A stretch of DNA of 64,000 nucleotides from WJMT01 sp964456985 (GCA_964456985.1 CAYWDH010000008.1:1-64000); one strand, 5' to 3'; numbered from the stretch's first letter, positions 24,269 to 33,998 are shown. Translations and numbers: made by a program. The notes: generated by a model not told the origin, from the sequence alone.

Positions 24269-25576
24269 TTGAAACGAAAAAGCTCTGTTAATTTTGGGAA
24301 TCTGCTTCTTTCTTTATCCGAGGCGTTGTATTTGGCTGGTCCTTTGGTAGCTCTGCATCAGGAAAGAGTAGCCTACATAGTATGGAGTATGGGAGTGGCA
24401 GGAGGACTCCCGGAAGACATGCTGGAAACTCATTTCACTGCGGCTCTCCTCCACGATATTGGAGCCATTTCCGTTGAAGAAAAGATTGCTATTCATAATT
24501 TCGAGGAGGAGAACACAGACCGGCATTGCATTTGTGGAGAGGTGCTGCTCAAAAGTATTCCCTGGTTTGAGGATATATCAAAGATCATCAGGCATCACCA
24601 TAGAAAATGGCAGGAATGGGACGGTAAGATTGAAGAGCCTGATATCCTTGGCGCACAAATGGTCTTCCTTGCTGATTATATCGAGCGTTTGGTTGACCGA
24701 AATCAATATATTCTCCATCAAAGCCAAAAAATCATTAGCAAGATTACCTCATTATCCGGAACATATTTCCATCCCCTTGTAGTCGATTATTTTCTTGCGA
24801 CATCCAAACGAGAGGAATTCTGGTTTGATTTGGTATCGCCCAGACTGTATTCCCTTCTCCTCAGTGAAGGACCTTACAGAAGGATGGAAATTGATATTTT
24901 AGAAATCACCCCGATCTCTGAACTTTTTAGGAGCATAATAGATTTTAAATCCCGCTTTACAGCGACTCATTCTGCCGGAGTCGCTGCTTGTGCGGAATAT
25001 CTTTCCAGACTTTATGGATTTACAGAAACTGAATCGCAACTTATGAAGATCGCCGGCGATCTTCATGATATTGGGAAACTGGGTGTGCCAAACAAAATAT
25101 TAGAAAAACCAGGTAAGCTCAATCAAGAAGAATTTGCGATAATGAAATCCCACACGTATCACACCTATAATGTAATAAATACGATTGCCGGGCTTCGGCA
25201 GATTGCTGAATGGGCTGCATATCATCATGAGAGATTAGACGGATCTGGCTATCCCTTTCATTGCAGTGCTGATGAACTCAATTCCGGGGCAAGGATCATG
25301 GCAGTAGCGGATATATTTACAGCCCTTGCTGAAGATCGCCCTTACAGAAAAGGGATGACCCGAAAGGAAATAAAAAAAATACTGAAAGATTTGGCTTCAA
25401 ATTCTATCCTGGACGCTAGAATTGTTAATCTTCTTTTTAAAAACATTGATCAGATATCAGCTTATGTAAAGAAAAAGCAGGCTTCGGCAAAGAAATTCTA
25501 CGAACAGCAATTTGGCTATGTGGAGCCGAAAAAATTATCTTTTAATATAGGGGACGGGCCCGGGCATCATCAATAA
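24269..25576 (+). CDS. Tandem HD / HD-GYP phosphodiesterase
   Basis: A 435-aa cytoplasmic protein with two HD-type domains. The first (about residues 28-125) has LLHDIGAIS at 61-69 and an HHH cluster but no GYP. The second (about 228-390) is a full HD-GYP domain: DLHDIGKLGVPNKIL, then YHHERLDGSGYPF near 316, then RIMAVADIFTALAEDRPYR. HD-GYP domains hydrolyse cyclic di-GMP or related dinucleotides. There is no receiver or membrane segment. AGGAGG stands five bases before the TTG start (24269). Its last ten residues (NIGDGPGHHQ) and the stop are encoded by repeat copy A. The 195 bases upstream hold only a weak hairpin (near 24090-24112). Confidence 0.88.
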   Translation: MKRKSSVNFGNLLLSLSEALYLAGPLVALHQERVAYIVWSMGVAGGLPEDMLETHFTAALLHDIGAISVEEKIAIHNFEEENTDRHCICGEVLLKSIPWFEDISKIIRHHHRKWQEWDGKIEEPDILGAQMVFLADYIERLVDRNQYILHQSQKIISKITSLSGTYFHPLVVDYFLATSKREEFWFDLVSPRLYSLLLSEGPYRRMEIDILEITPISELFRSIIDFKSRFTATHSAGVAACAEYLSRLYGFTETESQLMKIAGDLHDIGKLGVPNKILEKPGKLNQEEFAIMKSHTYHTYNVINTIAGLRQIAEWAAYHHERLDGSGYPFHCSADELNSGARIMAVADIFTALAEDRPYRKGMTRKEIKKILKDLASNSILDARIVNLLFKNIDQISAYVKKKQASAKKFYEQQFGYVEPKKLSFNIGDGPGHHQ

Positions 25577-25647
25577 TATCAATAACTTAACCATACTTTT
25601 CCACAGATCCTTACCCTGAAGAGCCGCTATTTTTGGGGGCAAAAATA
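25550..25647 (+). repeat. ~97-bp dispersed repeat, copy A
   Basis: Begins GGGGACGGGCCCGGG, contains the conserved core ATATCAATAACTTAACC and TACTTTTCCACAG, and ends in the hairpin ATTTTTG-GGGG-CAAAAAT. It matches copies at 27446, 51511, 54093 and 57381, all in the same orientation. Copy A and copy B share wording (CATCAT..., AGATCC, GCCGC) that sets them apart from C-E. Its left end supplies the C-terminus of the HD-GYP protein. Confidence 0.9.
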
Positions 25648-25720
25648 AGAAAATCAGCGGTCTGAAGACAACAATTTAATTGATGATTGATTAAAATTAC
25701 TAATTGGTCACTATCATTGG

Positions 25721-27298
25721 TTAGCGTGGGTACTTCGCTAACTCTAATAAGGGGAATGAGTTACGAATAATATTATGAGTATTTAATAAACCCAGAAAAG
25801 CACTTGTTAAAAAATATAATTTATGAGGATGTGAGGATAGTTTTGTACAATTATACATTTCCCAAAATGTTTTTCTTTCTTGGGTAGTGGCTTTGGTTAA
25901 TATAAATTTTAAAAAACGGGCTGTCATACCTATATCTCTTAAATTTACAGGTATTCGTGGCATTTTGAGCTTATCTTTCTTAGGGGATTTCTCAAAATTT
26001 TCAAAAAACGTTTTAAACCTGTGAACATAATTTTCAGGTTTATATAGATTTTTCAACAACCAATATATGCCATTATAAAGCTGCTTGTGTGTCATTTGTT
26101 TTGGAATGATTGTAAATGTATTTAAAGAATTTACTTGTTCAGGACTTGTTTTGGTTGTTTGTTCCCAGTCAATATACCTGTCTTCCTTTATCATACGTTT
26201 CATAAGCGGCGACCCATCAGGAGCATGGAGTGGCATAACCTGAATATTAGGAATACCAGATTCATTGAAAAAATCCAATTGTTGTTGAAAGATGGAGAGA
26301 TCATCGTTGTCAAATCCAACGATACTGCCGGCATGGACCAATATACCGTGTTGCTGTATTCTTTTAATGTCTTCCAGCATATTACTTCTTAAATTTTGAA
26401 TTTTTTTTACTTCTCCGAGGCTTTTCAAATTAGGTGTTTCAACTCCTACAGAGAATCTCGTTAAACCAGCTTTTGCAGACAATTCAAGAAATTCTTCATC
26501 TTTTGCTGCATCAATCGAAATCTGTGCAATAAAGGAAACAGGGTGACTTTTTTTACTGTTCCACTCTCCCAGAGCAACTAAAATCTCTTTTGCCCTTTTT
26601 TTATTGCCTAAAAAATTGTCATCTGCTATTAAAATAATTCGAAAAGATCCAATTTTGTATAATTGTTCAACTTCCTTAATAATATTGGAAACAGGTTTGT
26701 ACCTCATTTTATTCCCCATGTATCCATGAACGCTGCAAAATTCACACTTGTACGGACACCCGCGACTGGTCTGCATAATTCCCCAAAGGTATTTTTTCAT
26801 TGTACTTCTGGGAACTCCACTAAAGTCTGGAATCGGACTTTCTGCTAAATCAATGCTTCTTTTTTCATAATATTCTGTTTTATAAGTCCCGGCTAAATAA
26901 TCTCTTAGGAATTTGGGCCAGGTTCTCTCAGCTTCACCAATTATCAATACATCTGCAAATGGTCTCCACCTCTGGGGTCCTAATGTTGCAGGAGACCCTC
27001 CGCAGACTATTAATGAACCACGTCTTGAGAATTCTTGAGCTATTTCCTGCGCCCTGTTCAAATAACAGGAAAAGCCACCAATACCCACTATATCGAAAGA
27101 TTCATTAAAATCTACAAGTTCTACATCTTCATCTATGATCTTAACTTCGAAATCTGATGGAGTTAATGCCGCTAATGTTGCAAGGCTTAGGACAGGAGCT
27201 CCACCTGATCTCTTAGTGATCAGTTTTAAGATTTCTGAGACATTAACAAAGTTAATCTCAAGATTCTTGGGCAATACAAGAAGAACTTTTTTTTTCAT
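25721..27298 (-). CDS. B12-binding domain radical SAM protein
   Basis: A 525-aa protein with an N-terminal cobalamin-binding-like domain (residues 1-135; IVGIGGFSCYLNRAQEIA, then VLIIGEAE) and a radical SAM core with the cluster motif CPYKCEFC (C181, C185, C188). Segments MQTSRGCPYKCEFCSV and FSVGVETPNLKSL are typical. The C-terminal part (about 370-525) fits the DUF4070 group. The reaction, a radical methylation or rearrangement, cannot be assigned. Codons are strongly AT-ending compared with genes at 21-24 kb. It is bracketed by repeat copies A and B. A promoter-like TTGACA (27402-27397) with TACTTT 16 bases on precedes it. Confidence 0.88.
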   Translation of the reverse strand: MKKKVLLVLPKNLEINFVNVSEILKLITKRSGGAPVLSLATLAALTPSDFEVKIIDEDVELVDFNESFDIVGIGGFSCYLNRAQEIAQEFSRRGSLIVCGGSPATLGPQRWRPFADVLIIGEAERTWPKFLRDYLAGTYKTEYYEKRSIDLAESPIPDFSGVPRSTMKKYLWGIMQTSRGCPYKCEFCSVHGYMGNKMRYKPVSNIIKEVEQLYKIGSFRIILIADDNFLGNKKRAKEILVALGEWNSKKSHPVSFIAQISIDAAKDEEFLELSAKAGLTRFSVGVETPNLKSLGEVKKIQNLRSNMLEDIKRIQQHGILVHAGSIVGFDNDDLSIFQQQLDFFNESGIPNIQVMPLHAPDGSPLMKRMIKEDRYIDWEQTTKTSPEQVNSLNTFTIIPKQMTHKQLYNGIYWLLKNLYKPENYVHRFKTFFENFEKSPKKDKLKMPRIPVNLRDIGMTARFLKFILTKATTQERKTFWEMYNCTKLSSHPHKLYFLTSAFLGLLNTHNIIRNSFPLLELAKYPR

Positions 27299-27445
27299 TT
27301 AACATTACCCTCCTATCCTTTTGAGGAATGAAGTTTTCCTTCTTATTGCTTCCACTTTTTTCTCTCTTGAACTTAAAGTAATTAGAGAAATAAGTTGTCA
27401 AGATTTTGTAAAAAAGTTATCAAAAGTTTGTTAAAAATTTAATAT

Positions 27446-27543
27446 GGGGGACGGGCCCGGGCAACATAAATTATATCAATAACTTAACCCTACTTTTCCA
27501 CAGATCCTTCCCCTGGAAAGCCGCCATTTTTGGGCCCCAAAAT
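27446..27543 (+). repeat. ~97-bp dispersed repeat, copy B
   Basis: Starts GGGGGACGGGCCCGGG, has the same core as copy A, and ends around TTTTTGGGCCCCAAAA, itself a palindrome. Left flank reads AATATGGGGG, without the tandem microduplications of copies C-E. It lies in the 334-base gap between the radical SAM gene and the next propeller gene; the rest of that gap is the radical SAM promoter region and a short AT-rich leader. Confidence 0.9.
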
Positions 27544-27632
27544 CACCAATTTAGGGATCACAATCAGATAATTGACTGAATGCGTTTTCATTGGTAATAT
27601 AAAAATACAGCTGTAAAGAAAGGGGATTGTTG

Positions 27633-28844
27633 ATGCAACTTGATAAAAACGGCTTTCAGCAAAAAAGGGAGAACCTTATTTTAAAAGGGATCATCTTTTT
27701 ATGTGCCTTTTGTCTTTTTTCGTTTGCATCTATAGGGAGTCAAATAGAAGTCAAAGATATTTATAAGACTGGAGTCATCACTCTTAAAAATAAGCCTGGA
27801 TTTGGTGAGGAAACGGATTGGGATACACTTTTTTACAATGCGGTTATAGATATCACTGTGGCGCCTGATGGATCTATTTTTGCCGCTTCCAGTCGGCAGC
27901 ATACAATTTTCAAATTTGATTCCAACGGCAAGTTGATCAAGTCATTCGGGCAGAAAGGGCAGGGGCCTGGTGATTTTAATGGTCCTTGCGACCTTTCTGT
28001 ACTAGACGGGATATACCTCGTTGTTGGAGAATCCCCCTTAAGTCATCGCATCAGTCTTTTTGATCTGGAGGGACATTTTGTTAAAGTTCTCAAAACCACA
28101 AAAAGCGTGTTTAATCCCATTGCTCTTAGAGATGGGAAGATTGCCTATGTATCTCTTTCTCATGTGGATGACAGTAGAGATCCCCTAGCTCAAATTCAGA
28201 TTGTTTATATTAAAGACATTTCCAGTCAAGAAGAAATCAAGGTAAGTTCTTATAAAACAGTCTTCCCCCGCACAATCCCTTTAAAATCCGGAACCAGTTT
28301 TAGTTTCGGAGAGGAGACAGGAGCATGGACTTATCTTTCTCTAACCAAGGACAGGAACCTGATCGTTGGGATTTCAAATCAACCGGTTTTAACCGTTTAT
28401 TCCCCGGATGGAGAAAAGCTTTATGAAATAACATTGAGAGGGAAAGCCCTACCGCTTACTCGCTCTGTCATTCAGCGTTTTAAAGAGAGTATGTTGAATA
28501 AGCACAGAAGGAACTCGAGCTTAATGCAAGAACTGGAAAAGGCAGATCTGAAACTCCTTTTTGATGAATACCTGCCGCTTTATCGGGCGCTCTTGACAGA
28601 TGAGGCTGGGCATATTCTGGTTTTTCGGAGGGACGGATACTTTTTTGAATATCCGAATACTTTCGAGGTGTATACGTCCGAAGGGGATTTTATTTGTGAG
28701 ACAGAAATAAAAACCAGGGATTACAAGCTCCTCATCAGCCGATATAGCAAACACATGTGTTTCACCGATGATGGACTCATCGCCCTTGTGGAGCCTCTCA
28801 ATTCCCCTCAATTCCGCCTTGAGATCATCAAAGTTGCGTATTAA
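27633..28844 (+). CDS. Secreted six-bladed beta-propeller protein
   Basis: A 403-aa exported protein. A long N-region is followed by a hydrophobic segment (about residues 19-35) without a lipobox, so a cleaved signal peptide or membrane anchor. The family marker GQKGQGPGDF is near residues 107-116, after the blade KFDSNGKLIKSF. Later blades follow the pattern VAPDGSIFAAS and VYSPDGEKLYEI. The family is not catalytic as far as known. ATG 27633 has AGGGG upstream and is preferred over TTG 27627. It stands alone between repeat B and the convergent YHS-TonB gene. Confidence 0.8.
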   Translation: MQLDKNGFQQKRENLILKGIIFLCAFCLFSFASIGSQIEVKDIYKTGVITLKNKPGFGEETDWDTLFYNAVIDITVAPDGSIFAASSRQHTIFKFDSNGKLIKSFGQKGQGPGDFNGPCDLSVLDGIYLVVGESPLSHRISLFDLEGHFVKVLKTTKSVFNPIALRDGKIAYVSLSHVDDSRDPLAQIQIVYIKDISSQEEIKVSSYKTVFPRTIPLKSGTSFSFGEETGAWTYLSLTKDRNLIVGISNQPVLTVYSPDGEKLYEITLRGKALPLTRSVIQRFKESMLNKHRRNSSLMQELEKADLKLLFDEYLPLYRALLTDEAGHILVFRRDGYFFEYPNTFEVYTSEGDFICETEIKTRDYKLLISRYSKHMCFTDDGLIALVEPLNSPQFRLEIIKVAY

Positions 28845-28872
28845 GGATACTGTTTAAAGAAAAGAAATCTTC

Positions 28873-30960
28873 CTATTTAACCGTTGTCTTAACAGAAAAG
28901 AACTTGTATTTATGGTAGGTGACTTTCATCTCAGACACCTTGGAAAAGCCCTCATGCGGATCAGAATAGGCTTCCTTAAAAATTATCCGTGTAGGATAGC
29001 GAAGACCATCTTTTTCCAGGCCAAAATCGAGCTCTATGTTTATCCTGGGAGTGGCGCCCCGGCTTACATAATCCGCCTGTATCCTTTCATATCCCCCCAG
29101 TGATTCGGCCTCGATTTCCATCTTTAAAACAGATCCATCTTCTTTATCCACCCACACCTTCCCGTAATTCGGTTTTCCAGTGATCAGTTTTTTTGGCTTT
29201 GCCTCAATGACCCATGCCGCTCGCCCGTCTACTGATTCTTCCTTCAGTATGGAATAATTGTAAAACTTTTGAGAATCCTCACTGAGCAGTCCGATTGGTC
29301 CGTAAATGGGTTTGTACATATAGAATCGCTTCGTCTCAAGCGGAGCATAAGCTTCATGTCTGAGATTCCCATTCTCCATCTCCAGGATCCGCCGTTCCAT
29401 GACCCGGCCCTGTTTGCGGATTAACTGATAGTCATAGACATATGAATTTTTTTCTCCGTTGTTGAACCTCGAGATTGTAAAAATTGGATCGGGTTTTAAT
29501 TTATTTCTCTCTTTTGGAGGGTGGCGTCTGTCCACAATAAAACGGGAATTTGTGTTACTGGGGAAGATGGTTTCCGTTATCTTTTCCTGACAAACGAAAT
29601 AGAGGGCTGTATCTTCAAGCCTCTGACAGTAGCGGGCGGTTTCCGTTAAGATCGAATCAATAGAGGATGGGCTGCGGAGGTGAGTCTCTGGCTCGTCGGG
29701 ATGTTCTTTTTCGTCTAACTTGAAATCGACATCAACCTCGTACTCAGCGGTTACAGGTTTTCCGTCCTTTATCTTTGGTTCGTACTTCCACTGCCTGAGC
29801 GCAGCCACAGCAGCTGCATCAATCTCCGGGTGAAGAGGCTTTGAAATCCGCACCTCTGAAACATCACCAGCTTTGTCCACCTCTAATCCTGCCTTCACAA
29901 CTCCCTGGATCCCTTTCTTCTGGCAGTCTTCAGGAAATTCTGGCCTGACCAGGACTAAAGGTTGGGATGGGATCGATTCTTCTTCAGGAAGCGCGCTTTT
30001 TTGAACTTCTATAAACCATTCCTTTAACAAATCTATGACGGGGTAGATTTTTTTCTTAAAATATTTAATCCGACTTCTTCTTAAGCACTTATCCGGATCC
30101 TCCTGAAATTTCTCCATACACTTCTGGGAACAGAACAGGAAGGTATAGCCTTTATACACAAGAGATGCCTCAGCTCTGTTTTTTTCTTCAATCCCATCCC
30201 CTCTCCCTACGATCTTTCCGCATACAGGGTCAGCGTCACTGACATTGAAAAAGTCCAATTTGGTGCCAACCAATCCTGCTGTAAACTGTCTGGCATCTCT
30301 TTTGAACGCTTGGAGAGCAAGAAAGTAGGAATGGTCGCAGGTAGGAAGGACTAGTATCACAGGCTCATTAAGGGGTATGGTCAGCTTTGTGTCCAGCCAC
30401 TTTTCTCCACCAACACCATCTTCAATTTTTTGAGTTTCCACAAACAACATAAAATCGCCGTAACTGACTTCACGCTTTAATCGCACAAAAGGTTCATAAT
30501 GGTAGCGGATTTCGTTTGGTCTGTACTTAAAAGCCTCCACTTTTAGAGTCAGGATGTTTCCTTTTAAAGAGAGAGGATAAAATTGTATGGGATATAAATA
30601 AAAATAGTTTGCCCTCACTGCCTGGTTGAGGTTTTCCGCTTTTCCGTCCCAGACCATGGCTGCGGATGTTAAACCTATGACATAAGGAACTTGGCAAATG
30701 GAGCTCACCTCATCCCTCAGGAATGTGAACGCATCCTCACCGGGTTTTCTGCTTTCCGGATGGATATGCAGTGTGATGGGCCTGGGGAGAGAAGATATAG
30801 CCGGATCAGCTCCGGGTTTAAGCCCCTCCCTAAATCCCCTCATCAGGTAAGAATGGATGACAATCTCATCTTGAGCGTAACAAAGGCCTGTTGTGCCCGC
30901 AAAGAAAAGCAGTAAAAGTAGCACAATGAGATATTTTAGGTCACTATTTTTGGTTCTCAT
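28873..30960 (-). CDS. YHS domain - TonB C-terminal domain fusion, exported
   Basis: A 695-aa protein with a signal peptide or anchor (residues 9-29). Residues 30-235 are beta-rich and unassigned. A YHS metal-binding domain follows (about 244-293: DPVCGK, YKGYTFLFCSQKCMEKF), then a TonB C-terminal domain (about 338-415: GIQGVVKAGLEVDKAGDV and AAVAALRQWKYEP). The C-terminal 250 residues resemble outer-membrane lipoprotein-sorting (LolA/DUF-type) sheets. YHS domains usually sit in copper or iron handling proteins; TonB_C contacts outer-membrane receptors. The combination is unusual and suggests metal-linked envelope work, which is inference. Same strand as the next propeller gene, 35 bases away. 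Confidence 0.72.
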   Translation of the reverse strand: MRTKNSDLKYLIVLLLLLFFAGTTGLCYAQDEIVIHSYLMRGFREGLKPGADPAISSLPRPITLHIHPESRKPGEDAFTFLRDEVSSICQVPYVIGLTSAAMVWDGKAENLNQAVRANYFYLYPIQFYPLSLKGNILTLKVEAFKYRPNEIRYHYEPFVRLKREVSYGDFMLFVETQKIEDGVGGEKWLDTKLTIPLNEPVILVLPTCDHSYFLALQAFKRDARQFTAGLVGTKLDFFNVSDADPVCGKIVGRGDGIEEKNRAEASLVYKGYTFLFCSQKCMEKFQEDPDKCLRRSRIKYFKKKIYPVIDLLKEWFIEVQKSALPEEESIPSQPLVLVRPEFPEDCQKKGIQGVVKAGLEVDKAGDVSEVRISKPLHPEIDAAAVAALRQWKYEPKIKDGKPVTAEYEVDVDFKLDEKEHPDEPETHLRSPSSIDSILTETARYCQRLEDTALYFVCQEKITETIFPSNTNSRFIVDRRHPPKERNKLKPDPIFTISRFNNGEKNSYVYDYQLIRKQGRVMERRILEMENGNLRHEAYAPLETKRFYMYKPIYGPIGLLSEDSQKFYNYSILKEESVDGRAAWVIEAKPKKLITGKPNYGKVWVDKEDGSVLKMEIEAESLGGYERIQADYVSRGATPRINIELDFGLEKDGLRYPTRIIFKEAYSDPHEGFSKVSEMKVTYHKYKFFSVKTTVK

Positions 30961-30995
30961 CTCGATTTCGTTTCCGAACGTCTTCTTTTAAAATA

Positions 30996-32171
30996 TTACT
31001 TCCAAATCATCCTATAGACAACTAATTCCTTATATCCTGAAGCCTTCTCTTGTATACAATAGAAACGACCATTCTTGGCTTTGGCTATATTCCCTCTACC
31101 CACGCTGTGCCCTGGATACATCAACAAACTGAAACTGGGCATACTTTTTCTTGCTATAAAAACGCCTTCTGGATTGAATATGTCATGGATATATTCGTTT
31201 TCATTTACGCCTTTTTCATAAGTTCTGACATAGAGACGTCCTGTATCATCCAGGAAAAAATAATGAAAAGGAGGCATTTGATCAGGAATGATGACCCTGT
31301 CTTTAAATCGCCCCATATTAGAAAGCAAAGTATCAATAAAATCCTGAGTTGGTTTTACGGGTTTATATTTCTTCCTGATTTTTCTTGTAAGATTACCATC
31401 TAAATCAAATTTCAAGATTTCATATCCACGAGACTCGTGACCAACAAAGATATTCTTATCCATGATCTGATACATAAAGACACGAGGCGAGCCTTTTCTT
31501 TTCGTTTGGTTGGCCATGAAGGTTTGGCCATAATCGCACCTATCAAGCTCTAACAGTATCTGAAATTCAGAGTCACACAATTCAAGCGAATCAAAGCGGT
31601 GTTTTGAGGAAAAGTCAAAATTGTCCGTATATTTTAGATAGTTATTATTCTTTAGGGGAAACAGAACGAATAAGCGGCTGCTTTTAAGCATGATCTGAGT
31701 TTCCTTGATCAAAGCCCCTTGTTTATTAAAATAATACAACTTGAACTTGCTTTGATCTTGTATCAGAATTTCATCTCTTTCAGTGATATATGCATTTATC
31801 GGAGCCATGATCTCTCCGGGGCCTTGCCCGCTGATACCGAATGAGTTGGAAAAATTGCCTTCTCTATCAAATCTATAAACCAAATGTTCTTTTTGATCTG
31901 GTCTTTGAAAAAAATATATACTCCCTTCTAAGTCAATGTCAAAACCACCGATATCCACCAGACCTACTGCAGCAATTTCCTCTCTCTCAGTATCTATTGT
32001 GAATAGTTCCTCAAGCTGAAGAGTCGATGGCTCTCCTTTTATCTTGTATGGCTCCAGTCGGTTTATAACAACTTCCACACCGTCCTCAATAATTTTATTA
32101 ACTTCATCTTTTTTTGGGCCGCAGTAGATACATAAGAATAATATCGAAAGCAAAAGAACTATTTTTTTCAT
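30996..32171 (-). CDS. Six-bladed beta-propeller lipoprotein
   Basis: A 391-aa lipid-anchored protein; LFLCIYCGPK gives lipid acceptor C17. It starts its mature part with IEDGVEVVINRLEPYKIKG and carries GISGQGPGEI at about 112-121. It is closely similar to the divergent gene at 32554 (shared IDTEREEI and GLVDIGGFDID-like segments), so the two are recent paralogues placed on either side of the tRNA gene. ATG 32171 has GGGGAG seven bases upstream and is preferred over the start at 32201. It lies upstream of the YHS-TonB gene and may be co-transcribed with it. Confidence 0.85.
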   Translation of the reverse strand: MKKIVLLLSILFLCIYCGPKKDEVNKIIEDGVEVVINRLEPYKIKGEPSTLQLEELFTIDTEREEIAAVGLVDIGGFDIDLEGSIYFFQRPDQKEHLVYRFDREGNFSNSFGISGQGPGEIMAPINAYITERDEILIQDQSKFKLYYFNKQGALIKETQIMLKSSRLFVLFPLKNNNYLKYTDNFDFSSKHRFDSLELCDSEFQILLELDRCDYGQTFMANQTKRKGSPRVFMYQIMDKNIFVGHESRGYEILKFDLDGNLTRKIRKKYKPVKPTQDFIDTLLSNMGRFKDRVIIPDQMPPFHYFFLDDTGRLYVRTYEKGVNENEYIHDIFNPEGVFIARKSMPSFSLLMYPGHSVGRGNIAKAKNGRFYCIQEKASGYKELVVYRMIWK

Positions 32172-32309
32172 ACGTACACTCCCCGGTTTCCAAATATTCA
32201 ATGGTGCAGTTCTTTTATGGCCCTTATTAATAGAGACTTAGATATATGATGGTTTTATCTATTCTATCATATAAATTGTGCTCATATATAATTAATCGAA
32301 ACAATCCTT

Positions 32310-32337
32310 TTGCCTGTGTTTTGTATTTTGTTATAAT
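32310..32337 (+). promoter_or_regulatory. Candidate promoter of the tRNA gene
   Basis: TTGCCT (32310-32315), 16 bases, then TATAAT (32332-32337), placing the start about 22 bases before the tRNA. The rest of the 32172-32365 gap is AT-rich with no gene visible. Confidence 0.5.
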
Positions 32338-32365
32338 AGCTTCAGTTTTAACTCATCTGTGATGT

Positions 32366-32439
<74 letters not shown>

Positions 32440-32553
32440 TTTTTCTCTATATTTGCCTCCTTAAAGAATAAGCCAGAATTCTCATTGACAGAATAAGTTT
32501 CCTTTTTTTAATATGGTTGATGTCCATGCAGAAAGCAGATGGATGAATCAATA

Positions 32554-33711
32554 ATGAGAAACAAAACAGATATTTTTCCCATCATCCTATTATTATCCAT
32601 ATCGCTCCTTTTTATTTCCTGTGCACAAAAACAAGAGAAGGTGAAGAGAATTCAAGAAGACGGGATTGAAGTGGTTTTGAATCAAAAGGAGCCGTATAAG
32701 ATCAAAAATATCACCTCAAATCTGATCCTCGAACACGAGATGTCTATTGACACGGAAAGGGATGAAATCGTCGAAACCGGATTGGTAGATATCGAAACAT
32801 TTGATGTGGATGATGAAGGGAACATCTTTCTCATTAGATGGGCCAGCAATGAAGACTTTGTTTATAAATTCGACAGCCAGGGAAACTTTGTGAAATCATT
32901 TGTGCGCAGGGGACAGGGCCCCGGAGAGATCGAATGGGGTGGTTCTGTGAGATATATAGGGGATAACAAACTCAAGATCAAAGATCCGAGCGAGATCAGA
33001 TATTCAATCTACAACACAGAGGGAGAATTTTTAAGGGATGTGCGGCTGAACTCACATATAAACATCATTAAAATTTTCGACAATGAAAAACAACTGGTTT
33101 ACTGGCAGGATATGTCTCCCAGTGGAGATAAACATATCGATCATTTGGGTCTTTGTGACTCTAAATTTGAAAATATGAAGGAAATCTACGTCTGCAGTTT
33201 TCCTAATAGTCGAGTTGCTGAGAAAGTCTATATCCCGAGATATTCTTGGGTAGAAGGCACCTCTGAAGAAAAAATATTCATAGGAGATGGAGAGAAGGGT
33301 TATGAAATTTTGGTGTTTGATTTGGAAGGGAATATGATCCGGAAGATCAAGAAGGAATATGATCCGGTCGAACTCTCAGAGGAATATATAAATAATTTCA
33401 ACGAAAGAAAAAGGAAAATCCCAAGTCTGGAGAAATACGTTCTTCGCAAACACTTTCCTCCGTTTCAATACTTTTTTACTGATGAAGAAAGACGACTCTA
33501 TGTGATGACCTATGAAAATGGCACAAGTCCCAATGAATGGATGTTTGACATTTTCACGCCTGACGGTGTCTTTTCCGCAAGAGTCCCCATCAAGAACCGA
33601 TTGGAATCCCAGGAAGTCACCATCCTGTCCAAGCATAACCGCATCTATAGTGTGTGCGAAAAGGGAAACGGGTATAAGGAATTAGTGGTTTATAAGATGC
33701 GGTGGGAATAG
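32554..33711 (+). CDS. Six-bladed beta-propeller lipoprotein
   Basis: A 385-aa lipoprotein; lipobox FISC with C23. The mature start IQEDGIEVVLNQKEPYKIKN and SIDTERDEIVETGLVDIETFDVD closely follow the divergent paralogue encoded at 30996-32171. The family marker here is RRGQGPGEI. The end VVYKMRWE matches the usual terminal strand of the family. ATG 32539 is five codons longer; neither start has a strong ribosome-binding site. Stands alone downstream of the tRNA gene. Confidence 0.83.
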   Translation: MRNKTDIFPIILLLSISLLFISCAQKQEKVKRIQEDGIEVVLNQKEPYKIKNITSNLILEHEMSIDTERDEIVETGLVDIETFDVDDEGNIFLIRWASNEDFVYKFDSQGNFVKSFVRRGQGPGEIEWGGSVRYIGDNKLKIKDPSEIRYSIYNTEGEFLRDVRLNSHINIIKIFDNEKQLVYWQDMSPSGDKHIDHLGLCDSKFENMKEIYVCSFPNSRVAEKVYIPRYSWVEGTSEEKIFIGDGEKGYEILVFDLEGNMIRKIKKEYDPVELSEEYINNFNERKRKIPSLEKYVLRKHFPPFQYFFTDEERRLYVMTYENGTSPNEWMFDIFTPDGVFSARVPIKNRLESQEVTILSKHNRIYSVCEKGNGYKELVVYKMRWE

Positions 33712-33787
33712 GATCAGGCATTGCGAATTGGCCAAGGTAGAAGGATTTGAGTTCCGGACTCCAGGCGCATCCGGAGCTTTTATGATC

Positions 33788-33964
33788 CTACTTTTTTAAT
33801 TTTTCCAGCGATGCATCCACTTGTTTTAGTTTCTTCTCCAGGAATTTTTTCGTGTTTTTAAGCTGTTCGATCTTTTCTTCTTCTGTGGGTTCGAGTCCGC
33901 AGCAACAGGAATGAAATGCCGGGGCGCATGGGCTGTGAAAGCCTTGGTATTGAGGACCGCACAC
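33788..33964 (-). CDS. Small cysteine-rich protein with coiled coil
   Basis: About 58 aa. The N-terminal half holds C2, C13 and a CCC run (FHSCCCGLEP), then a charged helix (EEEKIEQLKNTKKFLEKKLKQVDASLEKLKK) fit for a coiled coil. GTG 33964 lies nine bases after AGGAGG and is preferred over GTG 33973, which touches it. It is downstream of the ArsR gene, with a palindrome (33999-34012) between them. A metal-binding role, with ArsR as metal or redox sensor, is a reasonable inference. The layout recalls the small DUF5320-like proteins, but no family is confirmed. Confidence 0.6.
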   Translation of the reverse strand: MCGPQYQGFHSPCAPAFHSCCCGLEPTEEEKIEQLKNTKKFLEKKLKQVDASLEKLKK

Positions 33965-33998
33965 TTTTATCACCTCCTTTGTTATTAATTTAAGTAAT

